Assembly (NCBI RefSeq): GCF_017298635.1
Contig: NZ_CP071182.1
Span: 1,984,001-2,048,000 of the forward strand
Length of the DNA stretch: 64,000 nucleotides
Direction: 5' to 3'
From: Paenalicyclobacillus mengziensis
GTDB taxonomy: Bacteria; Bacillota; Bacilli; Alicyclobacillales; Alicyclobacillaceae
The position numbers and the translations under genes are program-made. Position 1 is the first letter of the stretch. Every line of letters begins with the position of its first letter. The notes below the pieces were generated by a model. That model had not been told where the DNA came from. It saw nothing but the letters and a program-made list of their open reading frames with translations, and did no database searches. Shown piece after piece: positions 28,215-35,901 of this stretch.

Positions 28215-29834
28215 GTGGAAGTTGTACTGTTAATCCTGCTGCTTATCGTCATTCTGGCACCGGTGTTTGGGATCCTGTACCTATACATCTTGTCGAAAAA
28301 ACCTCAGCACTCGGTCATCAGGGCACATCCATATCTGGGATGGATGCGCTACTTGCTTGAGAAGATGGGACCGGAATTTCGCCAATACTGGTTTGACGAA
28401 GATACGGGAGGCAAACCGTTTTCACGGAATGAGTTTCTTGGTATCGTGTTCTCTTCCAAATACCAAACAGATCTCGTAAGCTTTGGCTCTAAACGCGATT
28501 TTGAAAAGCCGGGCTACTATATCTCAAATGACCTTTTCCCGCTTTTGGTTGAAGAATTGAAGGTTGATAACAAAGATAAAGTTTCTGCCAAGAAATATGA
28601 GATTGATCACGAAGGATTGTTCACTCGAGAGGAACACATGGCTGATGTGAAAGTATCCCGGTGGCTTTACGACGACGACGACACGATTGTTGTGGGTCCG
28701 GAGCGTAAGCAGCCGTGGAAGCTGCGCGGAATGTTTGGAGCGTCAGCCACTTCTTACGGAGCCATTGGAGAACATTATATTCTGTCGACGGGCCAGGGCG
28801 CTGCCAAAGCTGGTGGGTCGTGGATCAATACTGGCGAAGGCGGCGTAGCCCCTGAACACCTTGCAACTGGAGCAGATGTGGTTGCACAGATTGGTCCTGG
28901 ATTGTTCGGTTACCGAGATGACAACGGGAACTTTTCGATGGAGGAGTTCAGGAAAAAGGCGGCCGAGCCAAACATCCGTGCTTTTGAGTTGAAGTTTGCT
29001 CAGGGAGCCAAAATTCGGGGCGGGCATCTTGAAGGTGCGAAGGTGAATGCAAAGGTTGCCGCCATTCGAAAAGTCCCCGTTGGCGTCACAGTCAATTCAC
29101 CGAACCGCTTTCCTTTTCTGAAGTCCTCTGAGGACGCACTTCGGTTCGTCAAGGATTTGCAAGAAGAGGGCGGCAAACCAGTTGGATTCAAGATTGTCGT
29201 GGGGGACCAAAGTCGCCTTGACGATTTGTTCGAAACCATGTGCCGGTTGAACATCTTCCCGGATTTCATTACGGTCGACGGAGGCGAGGGCGGATCGGGC
29301 GCGACGTTCAAATCGATGGCCGACACCATGGGCCTACCCCTCATACCGGCGCTGATTGCCTTTGTCGACGCCGCCCATCGCTATGGCGTGCGGGACCGTT
29401 TCAAGGTCTTCGCATCTGGCAAGCTCATTACGGCGGATAAGGTTGCCATCGCGCTCGGAGTCGGCGCGGATTGCGTCAATTCGGCTCGCGGCTTTATGAT
29501 GGCGAACGGCTGTATTATGGCAATGCAGTGCCACACAGGGAAATGCCCAACCGGGGTCACGACAACGGATCCAAAATATCAGAGAGCACTGGTCGTCGAG
29601 GAAAAGCAGTGGCGCGTGATGAATTACATCGTCAATCTTCGCCAGGGGCTGTTCGCGCTTGCCGCGGCTTGCGGTCTCGACAGTCCCCGCCAATTCCGGC
29701 GAGAACACATCGTATTCCAGAATGAACACGGTCGGACTGTTCGACTGAGTGAACTCTTCCCGCTTCCGGGAACGCATTCGGACCCGGCTGTTGCTGGCAC
29801 TAGAACTGGAACTGTCGCTGAACCTGGCGCTTGA
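28215..29834 (+). CDS. FMN-binding glutamate synthase-like membrane protein (YerD type)
   Basis: The ~539-residue protein has an N-terminal membrane helix (about residues 1-22, VEVVLLILLLIVILAPVFGI) followed by the synthase domain of glutamate synthase. Visible are GMFGASATSYGAIGEHYI, NTGEGGVAPEHL, KFAQGAKIRGGHLEGAKV, DFITVDGGEGGSGATF and the 3Fe-4S cysteine cluster CIMAMQCHTGKCPTGVTT. The amidotransferase domain is absent, so it resembles Bacillus YerD and archaeal-type GltB2 proteins, whose substrate and electron donor are unclear. The GTG at 28215 follows GAAAGGGG by 11 bases; an upstream ATG at 28185 lacks a ribosome-binding site. Tandem repeats begin seven bases after the stop. Confidence 0.88.
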   Translation: MEVVLLILLLIVILAPVFGILYLYILSKKPQHSVIRAHPYLGWMRYLLEKMGPEFRQYWFDEDTGGKPFSRNEFLGIVFSSKYQTDLVSFGSKRDFEKPGYYISNDLFPLLVEELKVDNKDKVSAKKYEIDHEGLFTREEHMADVKVSRWLYDDDDTIVVGPERKQPWKLRGMFGASATSYGAIGEHYILSTGQGAAKAGGSWINTGEGGVAPEHLATGADVVAQIGPGLFGYRDDNGNFSMEEFRKKAAEPNIRAFELKFAQGAKIRGGHLEGAKVNAKVAAIRKVPVGVTVNSPNRFPFLKSSEDALRFVKDLQEEGGKPVGFKIVVGDQSRLDDLFETMCRLNIFPDFITVDGGEGGSGATFKSMADTMGLPLIPALIAFVDAAHRYGVRDRFKVFASGKLITADKVAIALGVGADCVNSARGFMMANGCIMAMQCHTGKCPTGVTTTDPKYQRALVVEEKQWRVMNYIVNLRQGLFALAAACGLDSPRQFRREHIVFQNEHGRTVRLSELFPLPGTHSDPAVAGTRTGTVAEPGA

Positions 29835-29840
29835 ACTGGC

Positions 29841-29940
29841 GGGCGATGGCAGGCGATGGCAGGCGATGGCAGGCGATGGCAGGCGATGGCAGGCGATGGC
29901 AGGCGATGGCAGGCGATGGCAGGCGATGGCAGGCGATGGC
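29841..29940 (+). repeat. 10-bp tandem repeat, ten units
   Basis: GGGCGATGGC followed by nine exact AGGCGATGGC units runs in perfect register, starting seven bases after the preceding gene. Confidence 0.97.
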
Positions 29941-29950
29941 AGGCCAGCGT

Positions 29951-31047
29951 TGGCAGGCCAGCGTTGGCGGCTAGCGATACCTATTTGCCTTACAGAGTGT
30001 ACCTGTGGGGGTATATGCCTGCTCCGTAGATATCAACTTGTGCTTTATGCGGTAACCCCCTGGGGTATGTGTGTAAAATAGCGCTACGTTCGCTATCCTT
30101 ATTCGTCAACCCTAGGGGGTATCGTAATGATACTTGTGATACTTACATCCGATCCGATACCCCCAACATCCAACCTCTAGATATACTTGTGTATGCTAGT
30201 GATGAGTCGGTACCCCCTCATATCGCCACCTAACGATACTTTTGCATCTTGCGGCAAGGCTGGTACCCCCTCGATGTCTGCTGCGTATCCTCGGTAGCAG
30301 CCGAATACCGTCCGCTACTTCGATGGCAGGCCAGCGTTTGCGGTTAGCGATACCTATTTGCCTTACAGAGTGTACCTGTGGGGGTATATGCCTGCTCCGT
30401 AGATATCAACTTGTGCTTTATGCGGTAACCCCCTGGGGTATGTGTGTAAAATAGCGCTACGTTCGCTATCCTTATTCGTCAACCCTAGGGGGTATCGTAA
30501 TGATACTTGTGATACTTACATCCGATCCGATACCCCCAACATCCAACCTCTAGATATACTTGTGTATGCTAGTGATGAGTCGGTACCCCCTCATATCGCC
30601 ACCTAACGATACTTTTGCATCTTGCGGCAAGGCTGGTACCCCCTCGATGTCTGCTGCGTATCCTCGGTAGCAGCCGAATACCGTCCGCTACTTCGATGGC
30701 AGGCCAGCGTTTGCGGTTAGCGATACCTATTTGCCTTACAGAGTGTACCTGTGGGGGTATATGCCTGCTCCGTAGATATCAACTTGTGCTTTATGCGGTA
30801 ACCCCCTGGGGTATGTGTGTAAAATAGCGCTACGTTCGCTATCCTTATTCGTCAACCCTAGGGGGTATCGTAATGATACTTGTGATACTTACATCCGATC
30901 CGATACCCCCAACATCCAACCTCTAGATATACTTGTGTATGCTAGTGATGAGTCGGTACCCCCTCATATCGCCACCTAACGATACTTTTGCATCTTGCGG
31001 CAAGGCTGGTACCCCCTCGATGTCTGCTGCGTATCCTCGGTAGCAGC
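29951..31047 (+). repeat. Three tandem copies of a 373-bp non-coding unit
   Basis: Copies occupy 29951-30323, 30324-30696 and 30697-31047, the last lacking the final 22 bases. Copies 2 and 3 look identical; copy 1 differs at a few bases near its start. Each unit contains about six TACCCC/GGGGTA motifs, GATAC/GTATC inverted pairs (for example GTATCGTAATGATAC) and CTAG-bounded hairpins. A 70-codon open frame in the unit is not coding-like, and the 373-base period is not a multiple of three. From 31048 to 31250 I see no gene or clear motif. Confidence 0.95.
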
Positions 31048-31250
31048 GATTACCTCCGATCATACGCTGCCCGCCCATAAAAAACCTGCCAAACTGGCGT
31101 TTTACGCGACCATCGCGACCATGGTGCGGGACTGGGGACTGCTCACTTTGCTGTAAATTCACCTTCACTTTAGTACTGCAACGCAGTACACCATATTCTT
31201 GCAGGCTGTTTTGCGTATTCAGTAATATGAAGTTGTACTGACTCTGCTGT

Positions 31251-31448
31251 GGCCCGCGCACCGGGGGAGGCCCGCTGCAAAGCGCACCTTGGCCAGCGCA
31301 CCGGGGGGGCCCGCTGCAAAGCGCACCTTGGCCCGCGCACCGGGGGAGGCCCGCTGCAAAGCGCACCTTGGCCCGCGCACCGGGGGGGCCCGCTGCAAAG
31401 CGCACCTTGGCCCGCGCACCGGGGGAGGGCCGCTGTAAAGCGCACCTT
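31251..31448 (+). repeat. Alternating 40/39-bp tandem repeat, five units, upstream of hppD
   Basis: Units start GGCCCGCGCACCGGGGG and end AAAGCGCACCTT at 31251, 31291, 31330, 31370 and 31409, followed by a 15-base partial unit. Lengths alternate 40, 39, 40, 39, 40, suggesting a 79-bp higher-order duplication. Confidence 0.95.
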
Positions 31449-31483
31449 AGCCCGCGCATCGACTTGAATAGACGGGGGGAGTT

Positions 31484-32578
31484 ATGGTGACAGACCATTT
31501 GCCGCTGTTGGGCATCGATTACATTGAGTTATACGTGGGGAATGCAAAGTTATTTGCTTACTATCTTTCAAAGGGATATGGATTTCAGGTTACGGCCTAT
31601 GCAGGAATGGAGACAGGGGTCCGGGACAGGGTGTCCTATGTGCTTGAGCAAGGTGATGTTCGTTTTGTTGTGACGGGGGCATTATCAGCTGATCATCCGA
31701 TTGCAGAGTTTGTGAAGTATCATGGTGATGGCGTCAAGGAAATCGCTTTCACGGTCGATGATGCTGCCGCTTCATACCAAGCTGCAGTTGAACATGGTGC
31801 CATTGCGGTGAGTGACGTCCTGGTCCTCGAAGACGAGTACGGGTTCGTGCGAAAGTCGGTTGTAGGCACATACGGAGACACCGTCCATGCCTTCGTCGAA
31901 CGCGAACATTACAAAGGCACTTTCTGGCCGGGGTATCGTCGAGCGGACAACATCTTTGGTGGCGAGGCGAAGGGGCTTTTGGCAGTCGATCATACCGTCG
32001 GCAATGTAGAACTCGGCAAAATGGAGTATTGGGTGAATTACTACGAAAAAGCCCTCGGCTTTGAGCAGTTTGTCCACTTCTCGGATGATGACATCAGCAC
32101 GGAGTACTCCGCCTTGATGTCGAAGGTGATGCAAAATGGTGGTGGGAAGATCAAGTTCCCCATCAACGAACCCGCCGTCGGCAAGAAAAAGTCACAGATC
32201 CAGGAGTATCTCGACTTCTACGGCGGCCCTGGCGTTCAGCACATCGCCTTAAAGACAAACAACATCATTCGGACCGTAACGGAGATGAAGGAAGCTGGGG
32301 TCGAATTCCTCAGTGCGCCAGATGCCTATTATAATGAACTATGGGATAGGATAGGCCAGATTGATGAGGATACGAAACGTTTACAGGAACTGAATATCCT
32401 CGTCGACAGAGATGAAGAAGGATATCTTCTGCAAATCTTCACCAAGCCGCTCATGGACAGACCAACCGTGTTTATTGAAGTCATTCAGCGCAAGGGAAGC
32501 CGAGGTTTTGGCAACGGCAACTTCAAGGCACTGTTTGAAGCGATTGAGAAGGAACAGGCGTTGCGCGGAAACCTGTAA
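31484..32578 (+). CDS. hppD: 4-hydroxyphenylpyruvate dioxygenase
   Basis: The 364-residue Fe(II) enzyme converts 4-hydroxyphenylpyruvate into homogentisate in tyrosine catabolism. It has two vicinal-oxygen-chelate domains. Metal ligands are visible as His in LLAVDHTVGNVE (about residue 169), His in GPGVQHIALKTNNI and Glu in VFIEVIQRKGSRG. The C-terminal gate helix GFGNGNFKALFEAIEKEQAL is intact. The ATG at 31484 has GGGGGGAG upstream. hmgA follows, giving consecutive pathway steps. The last 27 bases of the gene are duplicated immediately downstream. Confidence 0.96.
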   Translation: MVTDHLPLLGIDYIELYVGNAKLFAYYLSKGYGFQVTAYAGMETGVRDRVSYVLEQGDVRFVVTGALSADHPIAEFVKYHGDGVKEIAFTVDDAAASYQAAVEHGAIAVSDVLVLEDEYGFVRKSVVGTYGDTVHAFVEREHYKGTFWPGYRRADNIFGGEAKGLLAVDHTVGNVELGKMEYWVNYYEKALGFEQFVHFSDDDISTEYSALMSKVMQNGGGKIKFPINEPAVGKKKSQIQEYLDFYGGPGVQHIALKTNNIIRTVTEMKEAGVEFLSAPDAYYNELWDRIGQIDEDTKRLQELNILVDRDEEGYLLQIFTKPLMDRPTVFIEVIQRKGSRGFGNGNFKALFEAIEKEQALRGNL

Positions 32579-32609
32579 AAAAGAACAGGCGTTGCGCGGA
32601 AACTTGTAA
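32552..32609 (+). repeat. Duplicated 3' end of hppD
   Basis: A 27-bp segment ending in the TAA stop (32552-32578, starting GAACAGGCGTTGCGCGGAAA) recurs at 32583-32609 with one base change. Confidence 0.95.
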
Positions 32610-32622
32610 GGGGGATAGGACT

Positions 32623-33792
32623 ATGCCGTTTTATGTTCGTCGCGGTCAGATTCCGCACAAGCGTCATACGCAATTTCGCCGGCCAGACGGGGAATTGTAC
32701 AAGGAAGAGGTGTTTGGAACGAAGGGTTTCTCGGGCGTAGAGTCGATTCTCTACCATGTCCATCCACCAACAGCCGTGCGCGGCGTGGGTGACTTTCGCG
32801 AAGCTCCACTTCACCCCGAGGACGAGGGCCCACTTCGCCATCGCCATTTTCGAACCGGTCAGTTGACAGCGTCTGGCCATCCCATTGAGTCCCGCCAATA
32901 TCTCCTCGGCAACGACGATGTGAAGATGGGTGTGTGTGTTGCAGCGCGATCGATGGAATACGCCTATAAGAACGCGGAGGCCGATGAGCTCTTGTTCATC
33001 CATGAAGGGGAGGGAACCTTGCGATCGGTGTTCGGAAATCTCCCTTTTCACGAAGGGGACTACGTGGTGATTCCCGCCGGTACGATTTATCAGTTCGAGG
33101 TCACACGGACAACCCGTTACTTGTTGATTGAGTCGCAAAGTCCCATCGATATTCCGAAGAGGTATCGCAACGAGTACGGCCAGATGCTCGAACACGCACC
33201 GTTTTGTGAGCGCGACATTCGCGTGCCTGACTATGCCGATCCCGTTTCCGATCCCGTTTCCGACACCAGCGACTTTCCACTCCTGATCAAGGCGAGGAAT
33301 GGTTTCACCCGCCTCACGCTGGCACATCATCCGTTTGATGTCGTCGGCTGGGATGGTTATGTGTATCCCTACGCATTCAACATCGAGGACTTTGAGCCCA
33401 TCACGGGTCGGATTCACCAGCCGCCTCCGGTACATCAAACCTTTGCTGGGGAAGGGTTTGTCATCTGTTCGTTTGTACCACGGCTGTTCGATTACCACCC
33501 CGAAGCCATCCCGGCGCCTTACAATCACAGCAACATCGACAGTGACGAGGTGCTCTACTATGTGCGCGGAAACTTCATGAGTCGCAAGGGCATCGAGGTC
33601 GGATCGATAACACTTCATCCAAGCGGCATTCCTCACGGTCCGCATCCTGGCACTGCAGAAGCCAGCATCGGGAAGCCTGGGACAGAGGAACTCGCTGTCA
33701 TGATGGACACGTTTCGACCGCTGAAGGTGCTGCAACCGGCCACCACCGTGGAAGATACGAATTACATGTTCTCGTGGTTGGACGAAAAGTAG
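32623..33792 (+). CDS. hmgA: Homogentisate 1,2-dioxygenase
   Basis: The 389-residue cupin-type Fe(II) enzyme opens the homogentisate ring to maleylacetoacetate. It begins MPFYVRRGQIPHKRHTQFRR. ADELLFIHEGEGTLRSVFGN, YVVIPAGTIYQFEV, the metal-site region DEVLYYVRGNFMSRKG, ITLHPSGIPHGPHPG and the end TVEDTNYMFSWLDEK are the bacterial short-form signatures. A DPVS duplication (residues around 205-214) is unusual. It lies 44 bases after hppD with AAGGGGG before the ATG, so one operon. Maleylacetoacetate isomerase and fumarylacetoacetase are not in the window. Confidence 0.95.
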   Translation: MPFYVRRGQIPHKRHTQFRRPDGELYKEEVFGTKGFSGVESILYHVHPPTAVRGVGDFREAPLHPEDEGPLRHRHFRTGQLTASGHPIESRQYLLGNDDVKMGVCVAARSMEYAYKNAEADELLFIHEGEGTLRSVFGNLPFHEGDYVVIPAGTIYQFEVTRTTRYLLIESQSPIDIPKRYRNEYGQMLEHAPFCERDIRVPDYADPVSDPVSDTSDFPLLIKARNGFTRLTLAHHPFDVVGWDGYVYPYAFNIEDFEPITGRIHQPPPVHQTFAGEGFVICSFVPRLFDYHPEAIPAPYNHSNIDSDEVLYYVRGNFMSRKGIEVGSITLHPSGIPHGPHPGTAEASIGKPGTEELAVMMDTFRPLKVLQPATTVEDTNYMFSWLDEK

Positions 33793-33866
33793 TAAGTCGT
33801 GCGGAAAAATGGTAGTGACCGGAAGGAAAGTCTTAAAGGTAGGACGAAAAGTAGGACGAAAAGTAG
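33780..33866 (+). repeat. Re-copied 3' end of hmgA
   Basis: GGACGAAAAGTAG, the last codons and stop of hmgA (33780-33792), recurs twice in tandem at 33842-33866, just before the next gene. Confidence 0.9.
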
Positions 33867-33898
33867 TTGGAAAGGTCGTCATATTGAGGAGTGTAGAC

Positions 33899-34552
33899 AT
33901 GGAATCAACTGATGCCGGGAGTTCCTTTGTGGAAGTGATGCCTGACGAGTTGCCTTGGAGGGACAGCTATAAACTGCTGATTGGCTCTATCGTGCCGCGA
34001 CCGATTGCTTTTGTTTCAACGGTCGATAGCAAAGGCGTCAACAACCTGGCTGCGTTTAGCTTCTTTAACGGAGTTTGTCCAAAACCTTTTATCGTTTCGT
34101 TTGCACCTATGCGACGTGGGTCTGATGCGGGGAAAAAGGACACCTTGCGCAACATCGAAGAAACACACGAGTTCGTGGTGAATGTGGTGAACGAAGCGCT
34201 GGTTTCGCCGATGAGCCAAACCAACCCGGAGTTCCCGCCCGACGTGGACGAGTTTCAGGTAGCAGGACTCACGCCAATCGCCAGCCATGTAGTGAAGCCT
34301 CCACGAGTGCTGGAAAGTCCAATTCAGATGGAATGTGAACTGGTACAAGTCGTTCATCTCGGAGAGGAAATCGGTGCTGGGTCGTTGGTGCTCGGACGTG
34401 TCGTGAAGATGCACATCGCGGAGTCTGTGTATGAGGATGGGAAAATTGATCCCGCGAAATTGCAGGCTGTCGGCCGCATGGCCGGGGACGTCTATGCCAG
34501 AACGACAGACCGATTTGCTTTTAAACGATCCACGTCTACCGACCGAAGATGA
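33899..34552 (+). CDS. Flavin reductase-like (FMN-binding split-barrel) protein
   Basis: The 217-residue protein of the DIM6/NTAB family shows LIGSIVPRPIAFVSTVDSKG, VNNLAAFSFFNGVCPKPFIV, the FMN-phosphate-binding KDTLRNIEETHEFVVNVV, and a downstream VLGRVVKMHIAESVYEDGKI. Members bind FMN and act as flavin reductases or uncharacterised oxidoreductases. Placement after hppD-hmgA suggests a role in aromatic catabolism, which is inference. The ATG at 33899 has TTGAGGAG 7 bases upstream; an open stretch of 30 codons before it is made of duplicated repeat and is excluded. Confidence 0.85.
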   Translation: MESTDAGSSFVEVMPDELPWRDSYKLLIGSIVPRPIAFVSTVDSKGVNNLAAFSFFNGVCPKPFIVSFAPMRRGSDAGKKDTLRNIEETHEFVVNVVNEALVSPMSQTNPEFPPDVDEFQVAGLTPIASHVVKPPRVLESPIQMECELVQVVHLGEEIGAGSLVLGRVVKMHIAESVYEDGKIDPAKLQAVGRMAGDVYARTTDRFAFKRSTSTDRR

Positions 34553-34617
34553 CAGCGGATGGAGGCGCAGTTTGTCCTACCGCCGCTTCGCGCTTAGTCT
34601 GGAGGTTCGCGCACGCG

Positions 34618-34676
34618 CCCAGTTTAGCAGGGGGCAGGCTCGTGTGCCCAGTTTAGCAGGGGACAGGCTCGTGTGC
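34618..34676 (-). repeat. 29-bp tandem repeat after the GT4 gene
   Basis: Two near-identical units (34618-34646 and 34647-34675, CCCAGTTTAGCAGGGG...) are followed by a partial third that runs into the stop codon of the minus-strand gene. Confidence 0.9.
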
Positions 34677-35819
34677 CTAGTCTGGCTGGTTTGACCGGGG
34701 TGCGCTTAGCTGCTGATACAAGCGTTCGAAGTTGCTGGCTGTGTTCTGCCAGGTAAACTCCTTCGAACGCTTTGTTGCGCCTGCCTTCAACTCCCGATAT
34801 AACTGCGGTTTTTGCACGAGTTGTGCAATCGCATTTGCAAACGCCGTGGGTGAGTGATAGTCATCAACGAGCACACCCGAGTCCTTGGTCACCACTTCAG
34901 GAATACCACCGACGCGACTCCCAATCACAGGCAGTCCTGCTGCCATCGCTTCGAGATTGACCAGCCCGAAAGCCTCCCGTCGCTGTGAGGGCAAGACAAG
35001 CAGGTCGTGGTTGGTGAGCAGCTTTGGAAGTCGTCGCGGCGAAACAAATCCTTTCCACTGAATCGGCAGAGTACTGCTGGCTTTGTGGACGCGCAGACCG
35101 TAACTGCGCTCCCATGGCGGGGTTTTGCCAACAATCGTAAGTTTCACTGGAATGCCTCTGCGGACTAACTGCCTCACCGCCTCAATGAGGACGGCGACGC
35201 CTTTCAACTGAATCACGCGACCCACAAAAATCAGGCGCAGTGGACGGTGGAGTGACCGTCTGCTCCCCTCTGTTCCAAACCGGCGCAAATCCACGCCAGG
35301 ATATATGACGGTTGCAGGAAACGACAAATCCCCAATCCCAAATCGTCGCGCAGTCGCGCGCTTTAGGTAGTGACTGTTGACCACAACCGCGTCGACGTCA
35401 CGGAGCGTTTGACCAATGAGTTTTTGTGAACCGTGCATAGGTCCGAGAAATGTCGTAGAGTGCAGGTTCAAAATGACCTTTGCCGTTTGTAAGAAAGTTG
35501 TCTGACGCCGCAGTCGGAGCACTCGATTTGCAAGCTTTGGGCGATTCTCAATCTGGATAATATCAGGCCGCAGCCTTGCTATCTGTCGCAACACCCACTG
35601 CTCATAGGAGGTTGTTGCGAATCGGGGCCCGGTATAGACTTCGTGCGTCAAACCTGACCCGTGCATCCGAGTCCGCTCGGTGCCAGGGCTGAGCAGAGTA
35701 ACATTTAGGCCGTCACGGCCGGTGAGAGCAGGGATGAGCGAATGCAGGTAGATTTGTACGGATCCCCCACTTGCAGGAGGAATTGTGAGTCCCTCTGGAG
35801 CTGCGATAAGGATGTGCAC
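34677..35819 (-). CDS. Family 4 glycosyltransferase
   Basis: The 380-residue GT-B enzyme has an N-terminal acceptor domain (MHILIAAPEGLTIPPASGGS, then VQIYLHSLIPAL). The C-terminal nucleotide-sugar domain shows LRLIFVGRVIQLKGVAVLIE, the PSQRREAFGLVNLEAMAAGL EX7E-type motif and IGSRVGGIPEVV. Similar proteins are found in spore coat/polysaccharide loci (CotSA-like) and in lipopolysaccharide or teichoic acid synthesis. The substrate is unknown. The GTG at 35819 has GAGGTGG upstream. The next gene upstream on the same strand is a double GT2 enzyme, 82 bases away, so probably one transcript. Confidence 0.88.
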   Translation of the reverse strand: MHILIAAPEGLTIPPASGGSVQIYLHSLIPALTGRDGLNVTLLSPGTERTRMHGSGLTHEVYTGPRFATTSYEQWVLRQIARLRPDIIQIENRPKLANRVLRLRRQTTFLQTAKVILNLHSTTFLGPMHGSQKLIGQTLRDVDAVVVNSHYLKRATARRFGIGDLSFPATVIYPGVDLRRFGTEGSRRSLHRPLRLIFVGRVIQLKGVAVLIEAVRQLVRRGIPVKLTIVGKTPPWERSYGLRVHKASSTLPIQWKGFVSPRRLPKLLTNHDLLVLPSQRREAFGLVNLEAMAAGLPVIGSRVGGIPEVVTKDSGVLVDDYHSPTAFANAIAQLVQKPQLYRELKAGATKRSKEFTWQNTASNFERLYQQLSAPRSNQPD

Positions 35820-35901
35820 CGTGCCACCTCAATCCCGTAAACTGCCTAGAGAATCATATGCGGGAGTCAGCCAGACGGGTGCCGGTCAATCTGCCAATTT
35901 A

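Noticed and set aside
30242..30827. Identical 70-codon open frames in copies 2 and 3 of the 373-bp repeat
   Set aside because: They arise from the repeat itself, have no ribosome-binding site and unnatural composition, and the 373-base period breaks any reading frame between copies.
29841..31448. CRISPR array
   Set aside because: Repeats are directly adjacent without unique spacers, and no cas genes are present in the window.
30923..31498. 191-codon minus-strand open frame crossing the 40/39-bp repeats
   Set aside because: It consists of repeated RCAGQGALCSGPP-like residues produced by the GC-rich tandem repeat and overlaps the hppD start; other frames there are equally open.
32485..33900. 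471-codon minus-strand open frame opposite hmgA
   Set aside because: hmgA on the plus strand is a clear homologue with the correct length; the antisense frame has no recognisable domain.
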